From a virus: a stretch of DNA of 29,957 nucleotides. Position 1 is the stretch's first letter, and every line of letters begins with the position of its first letter. A model generated the notes under the pieces. That model was not told the DNA's origin, made no database searches, and saw only the letters and a program-made list of their open reading frames with translations. The stretch is from positions 1 through 29,957 of IMG/VR virus record IMGVR_UViG_3300030399_000064. One strand, written 5' to 3'. The position numbers and the translations under genes are program-made. Shown here one piece after another: positions 21,974 through 29,096 of the stretch.

Positions 21974-22179
21974 TCGTCCTTCTCAAGGGCCAGCACGAAG
22001 AGTCCATCGACGCATTCGATTGCCACTATGACACAAATATGTGGGCTCTCAACTAGACCATGTGTATCTATGCGTCCTCGTCCGTCCCGCTCTATCTTGT
22101 AAGTGACGAGTTCGCGCATGCTATGACTGAACATGTAGAGCGGCTCGCTAAGGTTGAATGGTTCCGGCGTAAGTATCAT
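21970..22179 (-). CDS. Small protein downstream of terminase (69 residues)
   Basis: MILTPEPFNLSEPLYMFSHS, then a beta-rich hydrophobic core (HICVIVAIECVDGLFVLALE). It begins six bases after the terminase stop. A GAGG lies 12 bases upstream. No family recognised. Confidence 0.5.
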   Translation of the reverse strand: MILTPEPFNLSEPLYMFSHSMRELVTYKIERDGRGRIDTHGLVESPHICVIVAIECVDGLFVLALEKDE

Positions 22180-22185
22180 GATCTT

Positions 22186-23529
22186 TTAAAACCTCGTCCA
22201 TCCATGCCCTGTATCTAAAGGCCCCGTTAGCTTCTTTCCGACCAGAGAAGCGTTCTTGTTTTCCTCATTTTCGTCGTCAGCCAAGGACGATCTGTCCTTC
22301 ATATAACTCTTTACAGCATAGCGGAGTGCGTCGACCGTATCGTCATTCTGCTTAATCGGCTCTTCTTTCCCGTGCCTCGACGCCTTGGGGTCCCAGGCGT
22401 ACTTCTGCATTTCTCTGATCAGATTATGGCACGCCGGGCCTATTATCAATGTTCCGTTCTTCAGAGCATCCACCATGGTGGTGATTCCATCATATACTGA
22501 ATTGATGGTGTCTTTTGAGTCCACGCAGTGAATTCCGCGTCTGCGCAGTTCAGCTCGAAATAAAGCGGCGCTAGGATCAAGATAAATAGCCCTAAGGGCA
22601 TAACCTTCCAGGAACTTTTGCACATCCTCAGCGTATTCAGAGGGAGACTTCTGTCGCCTGTCTTTACTGGAATAGTAGTACTCCTTCTCGGCCCAGAGCT
22701 GTTTGCCCTTAGGAAGTTTGCTTACTCGTATTAGAATACACGCAAATGCATGATCGGTTCCATAGTCAATGCCCGCAATCCAATAAAACGTAGTTCCCAG
22801 AGGTCTTTCAACGACGTGGTATTGGCGCTCGAAGAAATCGAAAATCGCTCCCTCGGCAAGGCACCATTCTCCGTAGTAGTTTCGACGCAGGAATAGACCC
22901 GTGGATGTTTGCCTGAGCGTTTCCTTAAACTCTTCGGTAAGGTAGGGATTATCGTCGACCGTCCAATGAAGAGAATAGTATTTCTTGTCCCCCCCCGTCC
23001 CTAGATCTATGAGACGCTTGCAGAAATGCTCAGGGGTTACTGGGTTCATCTCTGCAAAGAGCTGAGAGCGAGGCATTGAGAGGCGCGACATAATCATCTG
23101 AAGCACATTCTCGGGATACAATGTCATTTCGTTGCAGTAACATAAATCGAATGTCTTTCCCTGGATGGCTCCTAGACAACCTTCGTCCCCCGCTCCTTGG
23201 CAGTTTATCTTCTTGTTGCCCATGAATAGGATCTTGTCATGCTTATTCCAGCTGCAAAAAGGAGTAAAGATAGAAAAGGATTTGTGATCGAAGATCAGAT
23301 AGATGCAGTTCTTATAGACATCCGAGAGGCTTCGAGCGAGGAGCCAGATATTTTCGCCTGGGCATTGCATGACCGCCTGAAGAAAACGAAAGAATACCCC
23401 TACCGTCTTGCCTGAGCGCACAGATCCATGGGCGAGATTGTATTTTGCGTTGGAATGAAGTATAAACTCCATCTGCTTGGGGCTGAACGGTTCCGAGTAC
23501 ACGATGCGAAATGTACCAAAACAGGACAT
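22186..23529 (-). CDS. terL: Terminase large subunit
   Basis: 447 residues, usual length for this enzyme. ATPase: Walker A GSVRSGKT at 35-42, Walker B-like FDLCYCNE with the catalytic Glu at about 134. Nuclease: GIDYGTDHAFA (Asp255), YLDPSAALF (Asp318) and NDDTVDALRYAV (Asp396/397/400) supply the acidic metal-binding site. It pumps DNA through the portal and cuts the concatemer. The start is uncertain: ATG 23529 has no ribosome site. Family resemblance starts about residue 10 (VYSEPFSPKQ). Confidence 0.9.
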   Translation of the reverse strand: MSCFGTFRIVYSEPFSPKQMEFILHSNAKYNLAHGSVRSGKTVGVFFRFLQAVMQCPGENIWLLARSLSDVYKNCIYLIFDHKSFSIFTPFCSWNKHDKILFMGNKKINCQGAGDEGCLGAIQGKTFDLCYCNEMTLYPENVLQMIMSRLSMPRSQLFAEMNPVTPEHFCKRLIDLGTGGDKKYYSLHWTVDDNPYLTEEFKETLRQTSTGLFLRRNYYGEWCLAEGAIFDFFERQYHVVERPLGTTFYWIAGIDYGTDHAFACILIRVSKLPKGKQLWAEKEYYYSSKDRRQKSPSEYAEDVQKFLEGYALRAIYLDPSAALFRAELRRRGIHCVDSKDTINSVYDGITTMVDALKNGTLIIGPACHNLIREMQKYAWDPKASRHGKEEPIKQNDDTVDALRYAVKSYMKDRSSLADDENEENKNASLVGKKLTGPLDTGHGWTRF

Positions 23530-23551
23530 ATTTTGGACAGTAGGGGTGTCA

Positions 23552-23836
23552 ATGGAATGGATATCGGTCGATGACTGTCCCGCACCAAAGGAAGGAAAAT
23601 TCCTTTTTCATTATCATTGTGGAATCGGCCTGGGCAACTGGTCTAGGGTTTACCATTTTCAGAAGGGAGGGCATTCGTACCTATCCGACGAATGCAAATA
23701 CTGTCTCATTTTATGGGCCAGCGAGCACGCGCCTGGAACAGAAAAAGATGCGATGGAGTGGGATGAAAACCAGATGATTGAGATGGAAGTTAAATGGATG
23801 CCGCTTCCCGACGCCCCAAAGGAAACTAATGAGTGA
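23552..23836 (+). CDS. DUF551-like protein, copy A
   Basis: 94 residues from ATG 23552 (AGGGG site): MEWISVDDCPAPKEGKFLF near the start and VKWMPLPDAPKETNE at the end, the signature of DUF551, with a Cys/His middle (HYHCGIGLGNWSRVY, ECKYC). Starts 22 bases from the divergent terminase gene. Overlaps the next DUF551 gene by eight bases. Function unknown. Confidence 0.65.
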   Translation: MEWISVDDCPAPKEGKFLFHYHCGIGLGNWSRVYHFQKGGHSYLSDECKYCLILWASEHAPGTEKDAMEWDENQMIEMEVKWMPLPDAPKETNE

Positions 23837-24047
23837 ATGGAGCCAGATTATGGAGTGGATATCCGTCAAGGATCGCTTGCCTAGCGAGTCTCAGCGGATT
23901 CTTTTCTGTTACGAAGGAACTCGATCCGTGTGGTACGGAGAATGGAATGGAGAATTCTGGTATGGAGTTGAGTTCATTTTTCCTCATGAGTATCGCCCTC
24001 GCGTCTCTCCCGATTATTGGATGCCTTTACCAGAAGCTCCAAAATGA
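23829..24047 (+). CDS. DUF551-like protein, copy B
   Basis: 72 residues from ATG 23829 (AAAGGAAAC site): MEWISVKDRLPSESQRILFC then a Trp/Tyr-rich middle and YWMPLPEAPK at the end. A closer match to the DUF551 consensus than copy A. The tandem arrangement suggests duplication. Confidence 0.7.
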   Translation: MSEWSQIMEWISVKDRLPSESQRILFCYEGTRSVWYGEWNGEFWYGVEFIFPHEYRPRVSPDYWMPLPEAPK

Positions 24048-24098
24048 CATATTTCCAAATGCTTTGTAATTATATACTTAGTCTCAAGGTGCCACCGT

Positions 24099-24284
24099 AT
24101 GGATAACTGGAAAACCGACTTCAGGTCAGAAGAAAAATGCCCAGGGTGTTCTGAAGAACTGGAAACGACGCTGCCTAGAGGGACGACTTATATTCCTTGC
24201 CCGAGTTGCCAAGAACGAATAAGACAAATGTACATGAGAGAAGATGAGAAAAGAAGCAGCCGATATTCTAGAGGAGATGATTAA
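24099..24284 (+). CDS. Zinc-ribbon protein (61 residues)
   Basis: CPGC (about 14-17) and CPSC (about 34-37) form a compact zinc ribbon; the rest is charged (RIRQMYMREDEKRSSRYSRG). AAGGTG ribosome site before ATG 24099. Followed by an overlapping gene. Unknown role, possibly regulatory. Confidence 0.6.
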   Translation: MDNWKTDFRSEEKCPGCSEELETTLPRGTTYIPCPSCQERIRQMYMREDEKRSSRYSRGDD

Positions 24285-24444
24285 AGACTATGAACGGGAG
24301 ATCACTCACCCGATTCCGGGCAACTTCCTCACTCCTTACGAGATGCTTCGGGTTCTTTACTGGCTGAAAGCTGCATTGAGCGAAGACGCTCAAGGAACTC
24401 CCCCAGCTTCTGGAGATTCGAGCCAAGCTCCGCAAAGTCATTAA
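24244..24444 (+). CDS. Small protein overlapping the terminase small subunit gene
   Basis: 66 residues: MRKEAADILEEMIKDYEREI then a hydrophobic helix (TPYEMLRVLYWLKAALSED). Starts inside the previous gene's end. Its 3' 116 bases overlap the convergent gene at 24329-24796 on the other strand, which lowers confidence. Confidence 0.45.
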   Translation: MRKEAADILEEMIKDYEREITHPIPGNFLTPYEMLRVLYWLKAALSEDAQGTPPASGDSSQAPQSH

Positions 24445-24796
24445 CATCCGATTTCTTGAGAGCAGCTTCTTGGACTTTGATCTCTTTCTCGTGATCGTAT
24501 ACGTCGCGGTCATAAATGGCTAAATATCGATTTCCGTATGATTGTGGAATATCTTTATTCTTTATTATATTCTTTGCCATTATTCTTCTTGCAATTTCAT
24601 AATACGTTCGAAATTCAGGTCTATTAATAAGATCAAGCCAATCATGTCTAAACATATTATGTCTGTCATAATACCAATCAACAAACATTAATTCTTGTTT
24701 GCCCTCATGTTTGAGCCAATGAATAAGATCTAATCCAAGTCCTTCCAGCTCTTCAGACTGGAAAAGCTTAGGAGGACGTCCAACTTTTTTTACCAT
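24329..24796 (-). CDS. Probable terminase small subunit
   Basis: 155 residues. The N-terminus KKVGRPPKLFQSEELEGLG is a typical start for terminase small subunits, followed by helices with Trp/Tyr/Arg (FVDWYYDRHNMFRHDWLDLI, RPEFRTYYEIARRIMAKNII), then a coiled C-terminus (FAELGSNLQKLGEFLERLRS). It would recognise pac/cos DNA and recruit the large subunit. It lies on the same strand as terL but about 0.8 kb upstream, with plus-strand genes between. Its ATG overlaps the end of the 61-residue gene. Confidence 0.6.
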   Translation of the reverse strand: MVKKVGRPPKLFQSEELEGLGLDLIHWLKHEGKQELMFVDWYYDRHNMFRHDWLDLINRPEFRTYYEIARRIMAKNIIKNKDIPQSYGNRYLAIYDRDVYDHEKEIKVQEAALKKSDVNDFAELGSNLQKLGEFLERLRSMQLSASKEPEASRKE

Positions 24797-24975
24797 GTGT
24801 ATTTAATCCTGATTAGGATGTCTTTAGCATTTGGCCCAAACGCGTCCTCTGCTTGTTTAACGAGTTTAGAGAGGGTGGTATCGTCGTGTGAGAGGAAAAG
24901 TCCTTCTGCGTGGAGAAGGTGCTTTTGTGTGAGAGTGGTGTCGTCATCTGAGACTTTAATGATGAGTTCGATCAT
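24790..24975 (-). CDS. Small protein upstream of the terminase small subunit (61 residues)
   Basis: MIELIIKVSDDDTTLTQKHL, an amphipathic helix and a C-terminal NAKDILIRIKYTW. Its ATG overlaps the stop of the gene at 24972-25160 (ATGA), and its end overlaps the terminase gene start. Coupled in a minus-strand unit of small genes. Unknown. Confidence 0.5.
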   Translation of the reverse strand: MIELIIKVSDDDTTLTQKHLLHAEGLFLSHDDTTLSKLVKQAEDAFGPNAKDILIRIKYTW

Positions 24976-25160
24976 TTCTTATGCATTTTCTTAAGGGTTT
25001 CAGCAAGTCGGGCTCTTTTTGCCAGAGTGGGATTTTTGGAATGCTCGGCTTTCACAAGCTTCGATGCGGGGATCTTTTCGCCTTTCTTCACGTGAAGGGA
25101 TTCCCGAAGGGATTGCGGATGCTTAATGGCTCCCTTGATCCAGTGCTTTTTATCAGCCAT
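24972..25160 (-). CDS. Small basic protein (62 residues)
   Basis: MADKKHWIKGAIKHPQSLRE, then Lys/Arg-rich helices ending LAETLKKMHKK. High positive charge points to nucleic-acid contact. Part of a run of three small basic genes (25384-25518, 25163-25381, this one). Confidence 0.6.
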   Translation of the reverse strand: MADKKHWIKGAIKHPQSLRESLHVKKGEKIPASKLVKAEHSKNPTLAKRARLAETLKKMHKK

Positions 25161-25162
25161 AA

Positions 25163-25381
25163 TTATCTACGATCCTTTTTCCAATGCTCTCCGGCTTTAT
25201 AGCCTTTTCGCTTGGCTTCAGAGATGGCGATGGCTTCGGCTTGCTTGACATTGGTCACTTTCGGACCTGTCTTACTCCCAGAGTGGAGTTCTCCCTTCCC
25301 GTATTCATGCATCACTTTTGTGATCTTTTTCTCTGCTTTCTTTGAGTAAAGGCGATCTTTCTCTGGCTTGCGGTGGGGCAT
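25163..25381 (-). CDS. Small basic DUF6496-like protein (72 residues)
   Basis: MPHRKPEKDRLYSKKAEKKI, then KVMHEYGKGELHSGSKTGPK and a C-terminal GYKAGEHWKKDRR. The 'K.VMHE(Y/F)G.G.L.SGS' pattern is that of small phage-borne basic proteins grouped as DUF6496. Very Lys-rich, likely DNA-associated. Confidence 0.65.
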   Translation of the reverse strand: MPHRKPEKDRLYSKKAEKKITKVMHEYGKGELHSGSKTGPKVTNVKQAEAIAISEAKRKGYKAGEHWKKDRR

Positions 25382-25383
25382 TT

Positions 25384-25518
25384 CTATTTACAGTCTTTTT
25401 TGTGCATGGCTTTCTTCATGCCCATCGATTCTGCGTGGCGGTGCTTAGCGGATTTGTTTTCTTCACGTCCGGCGTGAGCCTCGCGTTTCTTAGAATGAGA
25501 TTTTTTCTTGTGAGCCAT
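25384..25518 (-). CDS. Very small basic protein (44 residues)
   Basis: ATG 25518 (GAGG site) to TAG 25384: MAHKKKSHSKKREAHAGREE, then a Lys/His-rich tail KKAMHKKDCK. Similar in style to the two genes that follow it downstream; probably a small DNA- or RNA-binding protein. Confidence 0.55.
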   Translation of the reverse strand: MAHKKKSHSKKREAHAGREENKSAKHRHAESMGMKKAMHKKDCK

Positions 25519-25595
25519 ATGTCCTCAATGAAGAGTGGTTAAAAATGATAGTAAAACATTTACTTGGTTTTTGGTGTAGTGGATTTTTATGAGTG
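25519..25595. other. Gap between divergent small-gene units
   Basis: An AT-rich stretch upstream of both the minus-strand small basic genes and the plus-strand promoter at 25596-25624. No distinct minus-strand promoter boxes recognised. Confidence 0.3.
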
Positions 25596-25624
25596 TTGAC
25601 ATAATGTTGAGTTTACTCTATAAT
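25596..25624 (+). promoter_or_regulatory. Perfect sigma70 promoter, plus strand
   Basis: TTGACA (25596-25601), 17-bp spacer, TATAAT (25619-25624), 30 bases before the ATG at 25654. A full consensus pair is likely to be among the strongest promoters in the window and probably drives early expression of the seven plus-strand genes that follow. Confidence 0.9.
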
Positions 25625-25653
25625 GATTGGATCATCGAGAAAAGGAGGAAAAG

Positions 25654-25869
25654 ATGAAGAATAAAAAAGATGTGGATTACCGAGAGATGATGAGTTCTTT
25701 CTTGGACACGAATAAAATTCCTCTCGAAGAAGGGGTGGCGGCCATGGCAGAGCTGATTGTATGGAGTTATAAATCTATGGGAATGCCTTTGGAAGCATAC
25801 CTTCATTTTAACTTCGAGGTTGCAAAGCGATTCGAAAAACTATTTGATGAAGAAAAGGAGGAAAAATGA
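25654..25869 (+). CDS. Small protein, first of the plus-strand early-type operon (71 residues)
   Basis: ATG 25654 with AAAGGAGG. MKNKKDVDYREMMSSFLDTN then a helical middle (AAMAELIVWSYKSMGMPLEA) and an acidic tail. Overlaps the next gene. No family recognised; probably a small host-directed or regulatory protein. Confidence 0.6.
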   Translation: MKNKKDVDYREMMSSFLDTNKIPLEEGVAAMAELIVWSYKSMGMPLEAYLHFNFEVAKRFEKLFDEEKEEK

Positions 25870-26075
25870 AAATGTCCGAAGCTCTCGTGGCCCTGGAAGA
25901 GGGGAAAACAATTTGCAACACTAAGAGTTTTTCCACCAAATTCTACAAAATTGTGGAGTTTGAAGGATCCAAATTTTTTAAATCCTGGTATGGAGGAGAC
26001 AAAAAGAAGTTTGAACTTAGCGAGTCAATCCTTCTGTATATGAATGAAACCCTCGAAGTGATGGAGGAAACGTGA
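25866..26075 (+). CDS. Small protein (69 residues)
   Basis: AAAAGGAGG before ATG 25866. MKMSEALVALEEGKTICNTK, a beta-like core (FYKIVEFEGSKFFKSWYGGD), and a helical end. The form 'MKMSEALxALEEGKxIxNxxS..K.YKI..' resembles a family of small phage proteins of unknown role. Confidence 0.6.
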   Translation: MKMSEALVALEEGKTICNTKSFSTKFYKIVEFEGSKFFKSWYGGDKKKFELSESILLYMNETLEVMEET

Positions 26076-26233
26076 ATACCTGTGAATACTCTCCCAGATT
26101 AAGCCGGGAGCTTCTCCCTCCACCAGCTTTCACCATAATGAGGGACTCCGAGCCATTAGTCTCACCCAATTGTGAGACAGGAGCTTCTAGGGATTGGTTA
26201 CCCAGGCTATCTATTCCGAGAGCCAAATTTTGA
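26072..26233 (+). CDS. Small protein with GTG start (53 residues)
   Basis: GTG 26072 overlaps the previous stop as GTGA with GGAGG four bases before. MNTCEYSPRLSRELLPPPAF, then LVSPNCETGASRDWLPRLSI. Pro/Ser/Arg-rich, no clear fold. Probably translated through coupling; might be non-functional. Confidence 0.4.
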   Translation: MNTCEYSPRLSRELLPPPAFTIMRDSEPLVSPNCETGASRDWLPRLSIPRAKF

Positions 26234-26284
26234 GTGTTTTTAGAGAAAGAGTCTCAGCCTACACGAAAGTGAGGACATTATAGT

Positions 26285-26395
26285 ATGGAAGAAGGGTTAA
26301 ATGGAAGAGGCGTGATTCATCCCACACCTGAAGGACTGGGTTTTTTCGCGTCCAAGGATAAAGCTTTAAAGGAGAGGAAGTATGATTCGCGATAA
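26285..26395 (+). CDS. Very small protein (36 residues) coupled to the next gene
   Basis: ATG 26285 to TAA 26395: MEEGLNGRGVIHPTPEGLGF and KALKERKYDSR. Weak GAGG 12 bases upstream. Overlaps the next ATG by 14 bases and supplies its ribosome site. Could be a coupling leader. Confidence 0.4.
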   Translation: MEEGLNGRGVIHPTPEGLGFFASKDKALKERKYDSR

Positions 26396-26603
26396 CAAAG
26401 ACTGGATTGAGGCTCAAATTGAGCAAATTGAGGAAATGGCTTTCGACTTAGCTAAAGGCGGACGCTATCATTACTTCGAGGACTTCGTTGATAGGTTAAT
26501 CCAAACAACGAAATGTATGGAAATTTTCTTTGATAGAACCTCGGTTATTAAGCATTTTCATCCGATTTATCGGGATGCTTATAATTCCAGAGGAGGGATC
26601 TGA
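26382..26603 (+). CDS. Small protein (73 residues)
   Basis: AAAGGAGAGG before ATG 26382. Helical: MIRDNKDWIEAQIEQIEEMA, then FVDRLIQTTKCMEIFFDRTS. Its TGA overlaps the next ATG (TGATG). No family recognised. Confidence 0.6.
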   Translation: MIRDNKDWIEAQIEQIEEMAFDLAKGGRYHYFEDFVDRLIQTTKCMEIFFDRTSVIKHFHPIYRDAYNSRGGI

Positions 26604-26842
26604 TGAACCTACCATCTGAAAGCTTATATAACGCGTGGAGAGATCTCTTCTATGCAAACATCGATAGCGGTTTCCAGGGCGATGAGATGATCGATTACTT
26701 AGATGACGCGTTTGAGGAATGGATGGGTCTTTTCCACGACGAAAGGCCGAGTGGCAGCCAGATCGTTCAGTTTGCTTGGCAAATGAACGGCGAGATTGCA
26801 GAGAAAGAGGCTTCCGCGTTATCACTGGCAAAAGGAGACTGA
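26603..26842 (+). CDS. Small acidic protein (79 residues)
   Basis: MNLPSESLYNAWRDLFYANI, acidic middle (DDAFEEWMGLFHDERPSGSQ), helical end. TGATG coupling from the previous gene, ribosome site GGAGG. Unknown. Confidence 0.55.
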   Translation: MNLPSESLYNAWRDLFYANIDSGFQGDEMIDYLDDAFEEWMGLFHDERPSGSQIVQFAWQMNGEIAEKEASALSLAKGD

Positions 26843-26947
26843 ATGCGCGATTGGATCCGGAAACATCAAGATACGTTGATAGGAATACTCATAGGACTTG
26901 GAATCGCTCTCTTCCTTTTAATGGGATTGTTTCTGGGTCCCGACTAG
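26843..26947 (+). CDS. Single-span membrane peptide (34 residues)
   Basis: ATG 26843 to TAG 26947: a short basic N-terminus MRDWIRKHQD, then a hydrophobic span TLIGILIGLGIALFLLMGLF, ending LGPD. AGGAGAC precedes it. Likely a one-span inner-membrane peptide; role (for example lysis or superinfection) unknown. Its stop overlaps the convergent gene by four bases. Confidence 0.55.
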   Translation: MRDWIRKHQDTLIGILIGLGIALFLLMGLFLGPD

Positions 26948-27219
26948 GGCCTCAGAAACGGCTTCAGAGCCTCCATCACCTTTCGTTCGAACTCTTGGCC
27001 CTTTTCTGTGGAGAACTCAAAATAAGGCGCGTAAATGGCATTTCCGGTAGGAGTAGTGGAATTCGTGCGAAAGGAAGGGAAGCCAAGGAGCAATTTGCCG
27101 TTCTTTAGGCGGATGAGCCGGAACTTATGGATCCTCATGCAAAGAGCCGGTAGATACACGCCGAAGATAGCTATCGTCGATTTCCCAGGGGGCTGTTCCG
27201 AGTAGTCAATTATTTCCAT
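26944..27219 (-). CDS. Small protein, possibly SpoVG-like (91 residues)
   Basis: IHKFRLIRLKNGKLLLGFPS (about residues 30-49) resembles the SpoVG-type core, which binds nucleic acid, and a C-terminal helix EFERKVMEALKPFL follows. The resemblance is weak and by eye. It is the last gene of the minus-strand group that includes the replication-type protein, and overlaps the gene before it by 14 bases. Confidence 0.45.
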   Translation of the reverse strand: MEIIDYSEQPPGKSTIAIFGVYLPALCMRIHKFRLIRLKNGKLLLGFPSFRTNSTTPTGNAIYAPYFEFSTEKGQEFERKVMEALKPFLRP

Positions 27220-27439
27220 TCTTTTCCTTAAGCCGTCCCATAGTTATGTTCTTTTGAGCCCGAACCTCTCGGTTTTGAAAGCACCAGATTTCCCCACTCT
27301 CTTGGAAACACACCCAGATTAGATCGGACTCTGGGCCGTAGTCGATAAGGAAATGAGCCAAGGAAGCTCCTTTGGGAGTGTCCAATGGAAGAGGGGGAGA
27401 GAGTTGGAGAATCACTGCCATCCAGTCTTTATCCTCCAT
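27206..27439 (-). CDS. Small protein (77 residues)
   Basis: MEDKDWMAVILQLSPPLPLD, FLIDYGPESDLIWVCFQESG and a basic end. The pattern 'DYGPESDLIWVCFQ.sGE.WcF.N.EVR' is shared with small phage proteins of unknown role. It starts within the end of the replication-type gene (28-base overlap). Confidence 0.5.
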   Translation of the reverse strand: MEDKDWMAVILQLSPPLPLDTPKGASLAHFLIDYGPESDLIWVCFQESGEIWCFQNREVRAQKNITMGRLKEKNGNN

Positions 27440-28167
27440 TCTTCCTCACTCACATCATATCTCACAAGCCTTGAGAAAGATCCGTGCGTAAATTCGACGT
27501 ATTGAGGAGACACCACAACGTCCATCCCATTAAATTTCTTCCCATCCCACTCTGCGGCTAGAAGCTTTCTTTGGGAGATTGCCTTAGAAGCATCTTCTTT
27601 TGCCCTAGAATCGATTCTAATGTCTTTAAGCACCTTCTCCTCCCATTTACTTCGAGAAGCGATTCTACGGGCATCTTTAGGCCTTTCCTTGAATCTCTTC
27701 TGAAGTTCTTCTTCTTCTTCTTTGGTTGGCGGAAGAGGAGGATTAGGAGGAGGAAGAGGAGGATTATTAGTCTCTTTTAGTACTTGGTTAGATCCTTTAT
27801 TAGTAGTGTGCCCGCCAACGCTACGCGTTGAAACGCTACGCGCTAAATGGCCGAGCGTAAGAATATTTTTAAATTCATAAACCTCATAGAGGACTTTTCC
27901 AAAACCTTTGTGACCTTTCGGCATTTCCTGAGACCGGGAGGCATATCCATTTTCAATGAGCTCTTGGAGGAGAGAATAGATCTTTTTGATGCCGCAACAG
28001 TTGGATTTGGCAAGTTCGATGGCAGAAATCTTCCAGTCATCAGGCCTGGAAAGTAGTCTGGTCCACAATCCGACAGCCTCCAAGGACATGTTTTTGTCCC
28101 AAAGAGCCTCTCGATTGATCATGACGTAAGGATTTTCTCGATTATGTTTTACTCGGACGATTGACAT
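27412..28167 (-). CDS. Replication-type protein with winged-helix N-terminus
   Basis: 251 residues. The first 80 (MSIVRVKHNRENPYVMINRE, LWTRLLSRPDDWKISAIELA, GIKKIYSLLQELIENGYASR) follow the pattern of the winged-helix domain in phage and plasmid replication organisers. A Pro-rich linker (NPPLPPPNPPLPP) and a charged helical segment follow, then a smaller C-terminal part. AGGAGAAAC before ATG 28167. It may bind the origin and load helicase. Inverted repeats and a possible counter-transcript lie in its leader. Confidence 0.6.
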   Translation of the reverse strand: MSIVRVKHNRENPYVMINREALWDKNMSLEAVGLWTRLLSRPDDWKISAIELAKSNCCGIKKIYSLLQELIENGYASRSQEMPKGHKGFGKVLYEVYEFKNILTLGHLARSVSTRSVGGHTTNKGSNQVLKETNNPPLPPPNPPLPPTKEEEEELQKRFKERPKDARRIASRSKWEEKVLKDIRIDSRAKEDASKAISQRKLLAAEWDGKKFNGMDVVVSPQYVEFTHGSFSRLVRYDVSEEEWRIKTGWQ

Positions 28168-28218
28168 GGGTTTCTCCTATGAGGAGAAGCCATTAACTAG
28201 AAAAGGGCGAACTATCAA

Positions 28219-28349
28219 CTATTTCTTTAGGATTGAATCTGCGAGCCGTTCCTGTAGAATTAGTTGCATCGCGTATGTTGCGATGTTTTGTTCGCCCTTG
28301 TTGTAGCAACGGCGTTCTCTTTTCTGGTTCCAATAGTTGATTTTTTCAT
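28219..28349 (-). pseudogene. Possible 43-residue frame needing a one-base shift
   Basis: Read from ATG 28349 as is, only 29 codons follow. If the run of six A after the ATG were seven, the frame would read MKKINYWNQKRERRCYNKG to ILQERLADSILKK and stop at TAG 28219. The protein-like composition is suggestive, but the start and shift are unproven and the DNA also carries the pairings of the candidate RNA. Confidence 0.25.
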
Positions 28350-28369
28350 ACTTTCAGTATGCTTATCGT

Positions 28370-28398
28370 GCCCCTGTTTCCGCAGGGGCTTCGCTTTT
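28370..28398 (+). terminator. Intrinsic terminator, plus strand
   Basis: GCCCCTG / CAGGGGC, 7-bp GC-rich stem with TTTCCG loop, then TTCGCTTTT. On the minus strand no T tract follows, so direction is plus. Confidence 0.7.
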
Positions 28399-28425
28399 AA
28401 ACGCTATTCTTAATTTGAATTGAAA

Positions 28426-28815
28426 TCACGCAAGATATCTAGTTCGCTCGTCTTTGAATTTCATTATGTCTTCAATGTTAATGACATAAGAGTGTCCCTT
28501 TTTTTTGTTTGGAAGGGTCTTTGTTCGGCACAAATAGTAGATCTGATGGATATTCATCTTTAAAATCTTAGACGCATCCGCTACCGAACGATCCCCTTTC
28601 TCTGGGTCAAAAATCAATTCCCCCTGGAAGCGGGTAAACTTCCGCGAGTGCTTGTTTTTTATATACTCCTGGTAGTCTTCGCGACTCACGCCCCATTTCC
28701 CCCCAGAAAATGAGCCTTTTAATTTTCCGTTCTTGATAGCTATATAAATAGCTCCCCGTGTAGTTCCGTGGAACTTAGCTATCTCCCCGGGAGAGAACTT
28801 TTCTTCGATACTCAT
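28426..28815 (-). CDS. Two-unit helix-turn-helix (excisionase/MerR-like) protein
   Basis: 129 residues. Unit one FSPGEIAKFHGTTRGAIYIA (about 7-26) with a following DYQEYIKNK wing; unit two SVADASKILKMNIHQIYYLC (about 77-96) with HSYVINIEDIMKF. Both have the excisionase-type HTH layout. Strong AGGAGG-type site (CTAGGAGGC) before ATG 28815. Probably a regulator acting on the early region; may bind the palindrome upstream. Confidence 0.7.
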   Translation of the reverse strand: MSIEEKFSPGEIAKFHGTTRGAIYIAIKNGKLKGSFSGGKWGVSREDYQEYIKNKHSRKFTRFQGELIFDPEKGDRSVADASKILKMNIHQIYYLCRTKTLPNKKKGHSYVINIEDIMKFKDERTRYLA

Positions 28816-28833
28816 AAAGCCTCCTAGTTTAAA

Positions 28834-28847
28834 ATAGTGGAAACTAT
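28834..28847. promoter_or_regulatory. Small palindrome upstream of the HTH gene (operator candidate)
   Basis: ATAGT-GGAA-ACTAT, 5-bp arms, 19 bp before the HTH start. A TTGATA that could serve as a minus-strand -35 abuts it (28852-28847), but no clear -10 is seen. Autoregulation is a guess. Confidence 0.35.
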
Positions 28848-28865
28848 ATCAACATTCTTTTTAAT

Positions 28866-29054
28866 CTACAAGTATTTTCTATATTCCCTTAGATCATCCA
28901 GAACCCAAATGTGTCCACAAACGAGGCATTCGACCACGTCGTGAAACACAATTTTTGGCTTTTGGGTTTCGAATGTCGTTTTGCAAATGCTGCATCGATT
29001 GGTCTTCCCATACAACATCCCTGGAAATCTAGCTCTACCGAAAGGCGTCTTCAT
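28866..29054 (-). CDS. Zinc-finger protein (62 residues)
   Basis: CSIC near 22-25 and CLVC near 43-46 (CX2C-X17-CX2C) with a VCGHIWVLDD tail, a two-pair zinc ribbon. No plain ribosome site. Likely DNA-binding or structural small protein. Confidence 0.55.
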   Translation of the reverse strand: MKTPFGRARFPGMLYGKTNRCSICKTTFETQKPKIVFHDVVECLVCGHIWVLDDLREYRKYL

Positions 29055-29096
29055 ACGACCGTTTCCTTTTTCGACCCTAAAATGTATAAACTTCTC

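Larger units (their letters stand above)
28195..28398 (+). ncRNA. Candidate structured RNA antisense to the replication gene leader, ending in a terminator
   Basis: Pairings: AACTAGAAAAG (28195-28205) with CTTTTCTGGTT (28319-28329); AAGGGCGAAC (28203-28212) with GTTCGCCCTT (28290-28299); ATCAACTATT (28214-28223) with AATAGTTGAT (28332-28341), crossing the others as a pseudoknot. Local hairpins: CATCGC/GCGATG, GTTG/CAAC, CATACT/AGTATG. Ends in GCCCCTG-TTTCCG-CAGGGGC followed by TTCGCTTTT. No promoter boxes are convincing and no plus-strand gene lies near, so the terminator is best explained by an RNA on this strand. Alternative: origin or protein-binding repeats. Confidence 0.45.
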
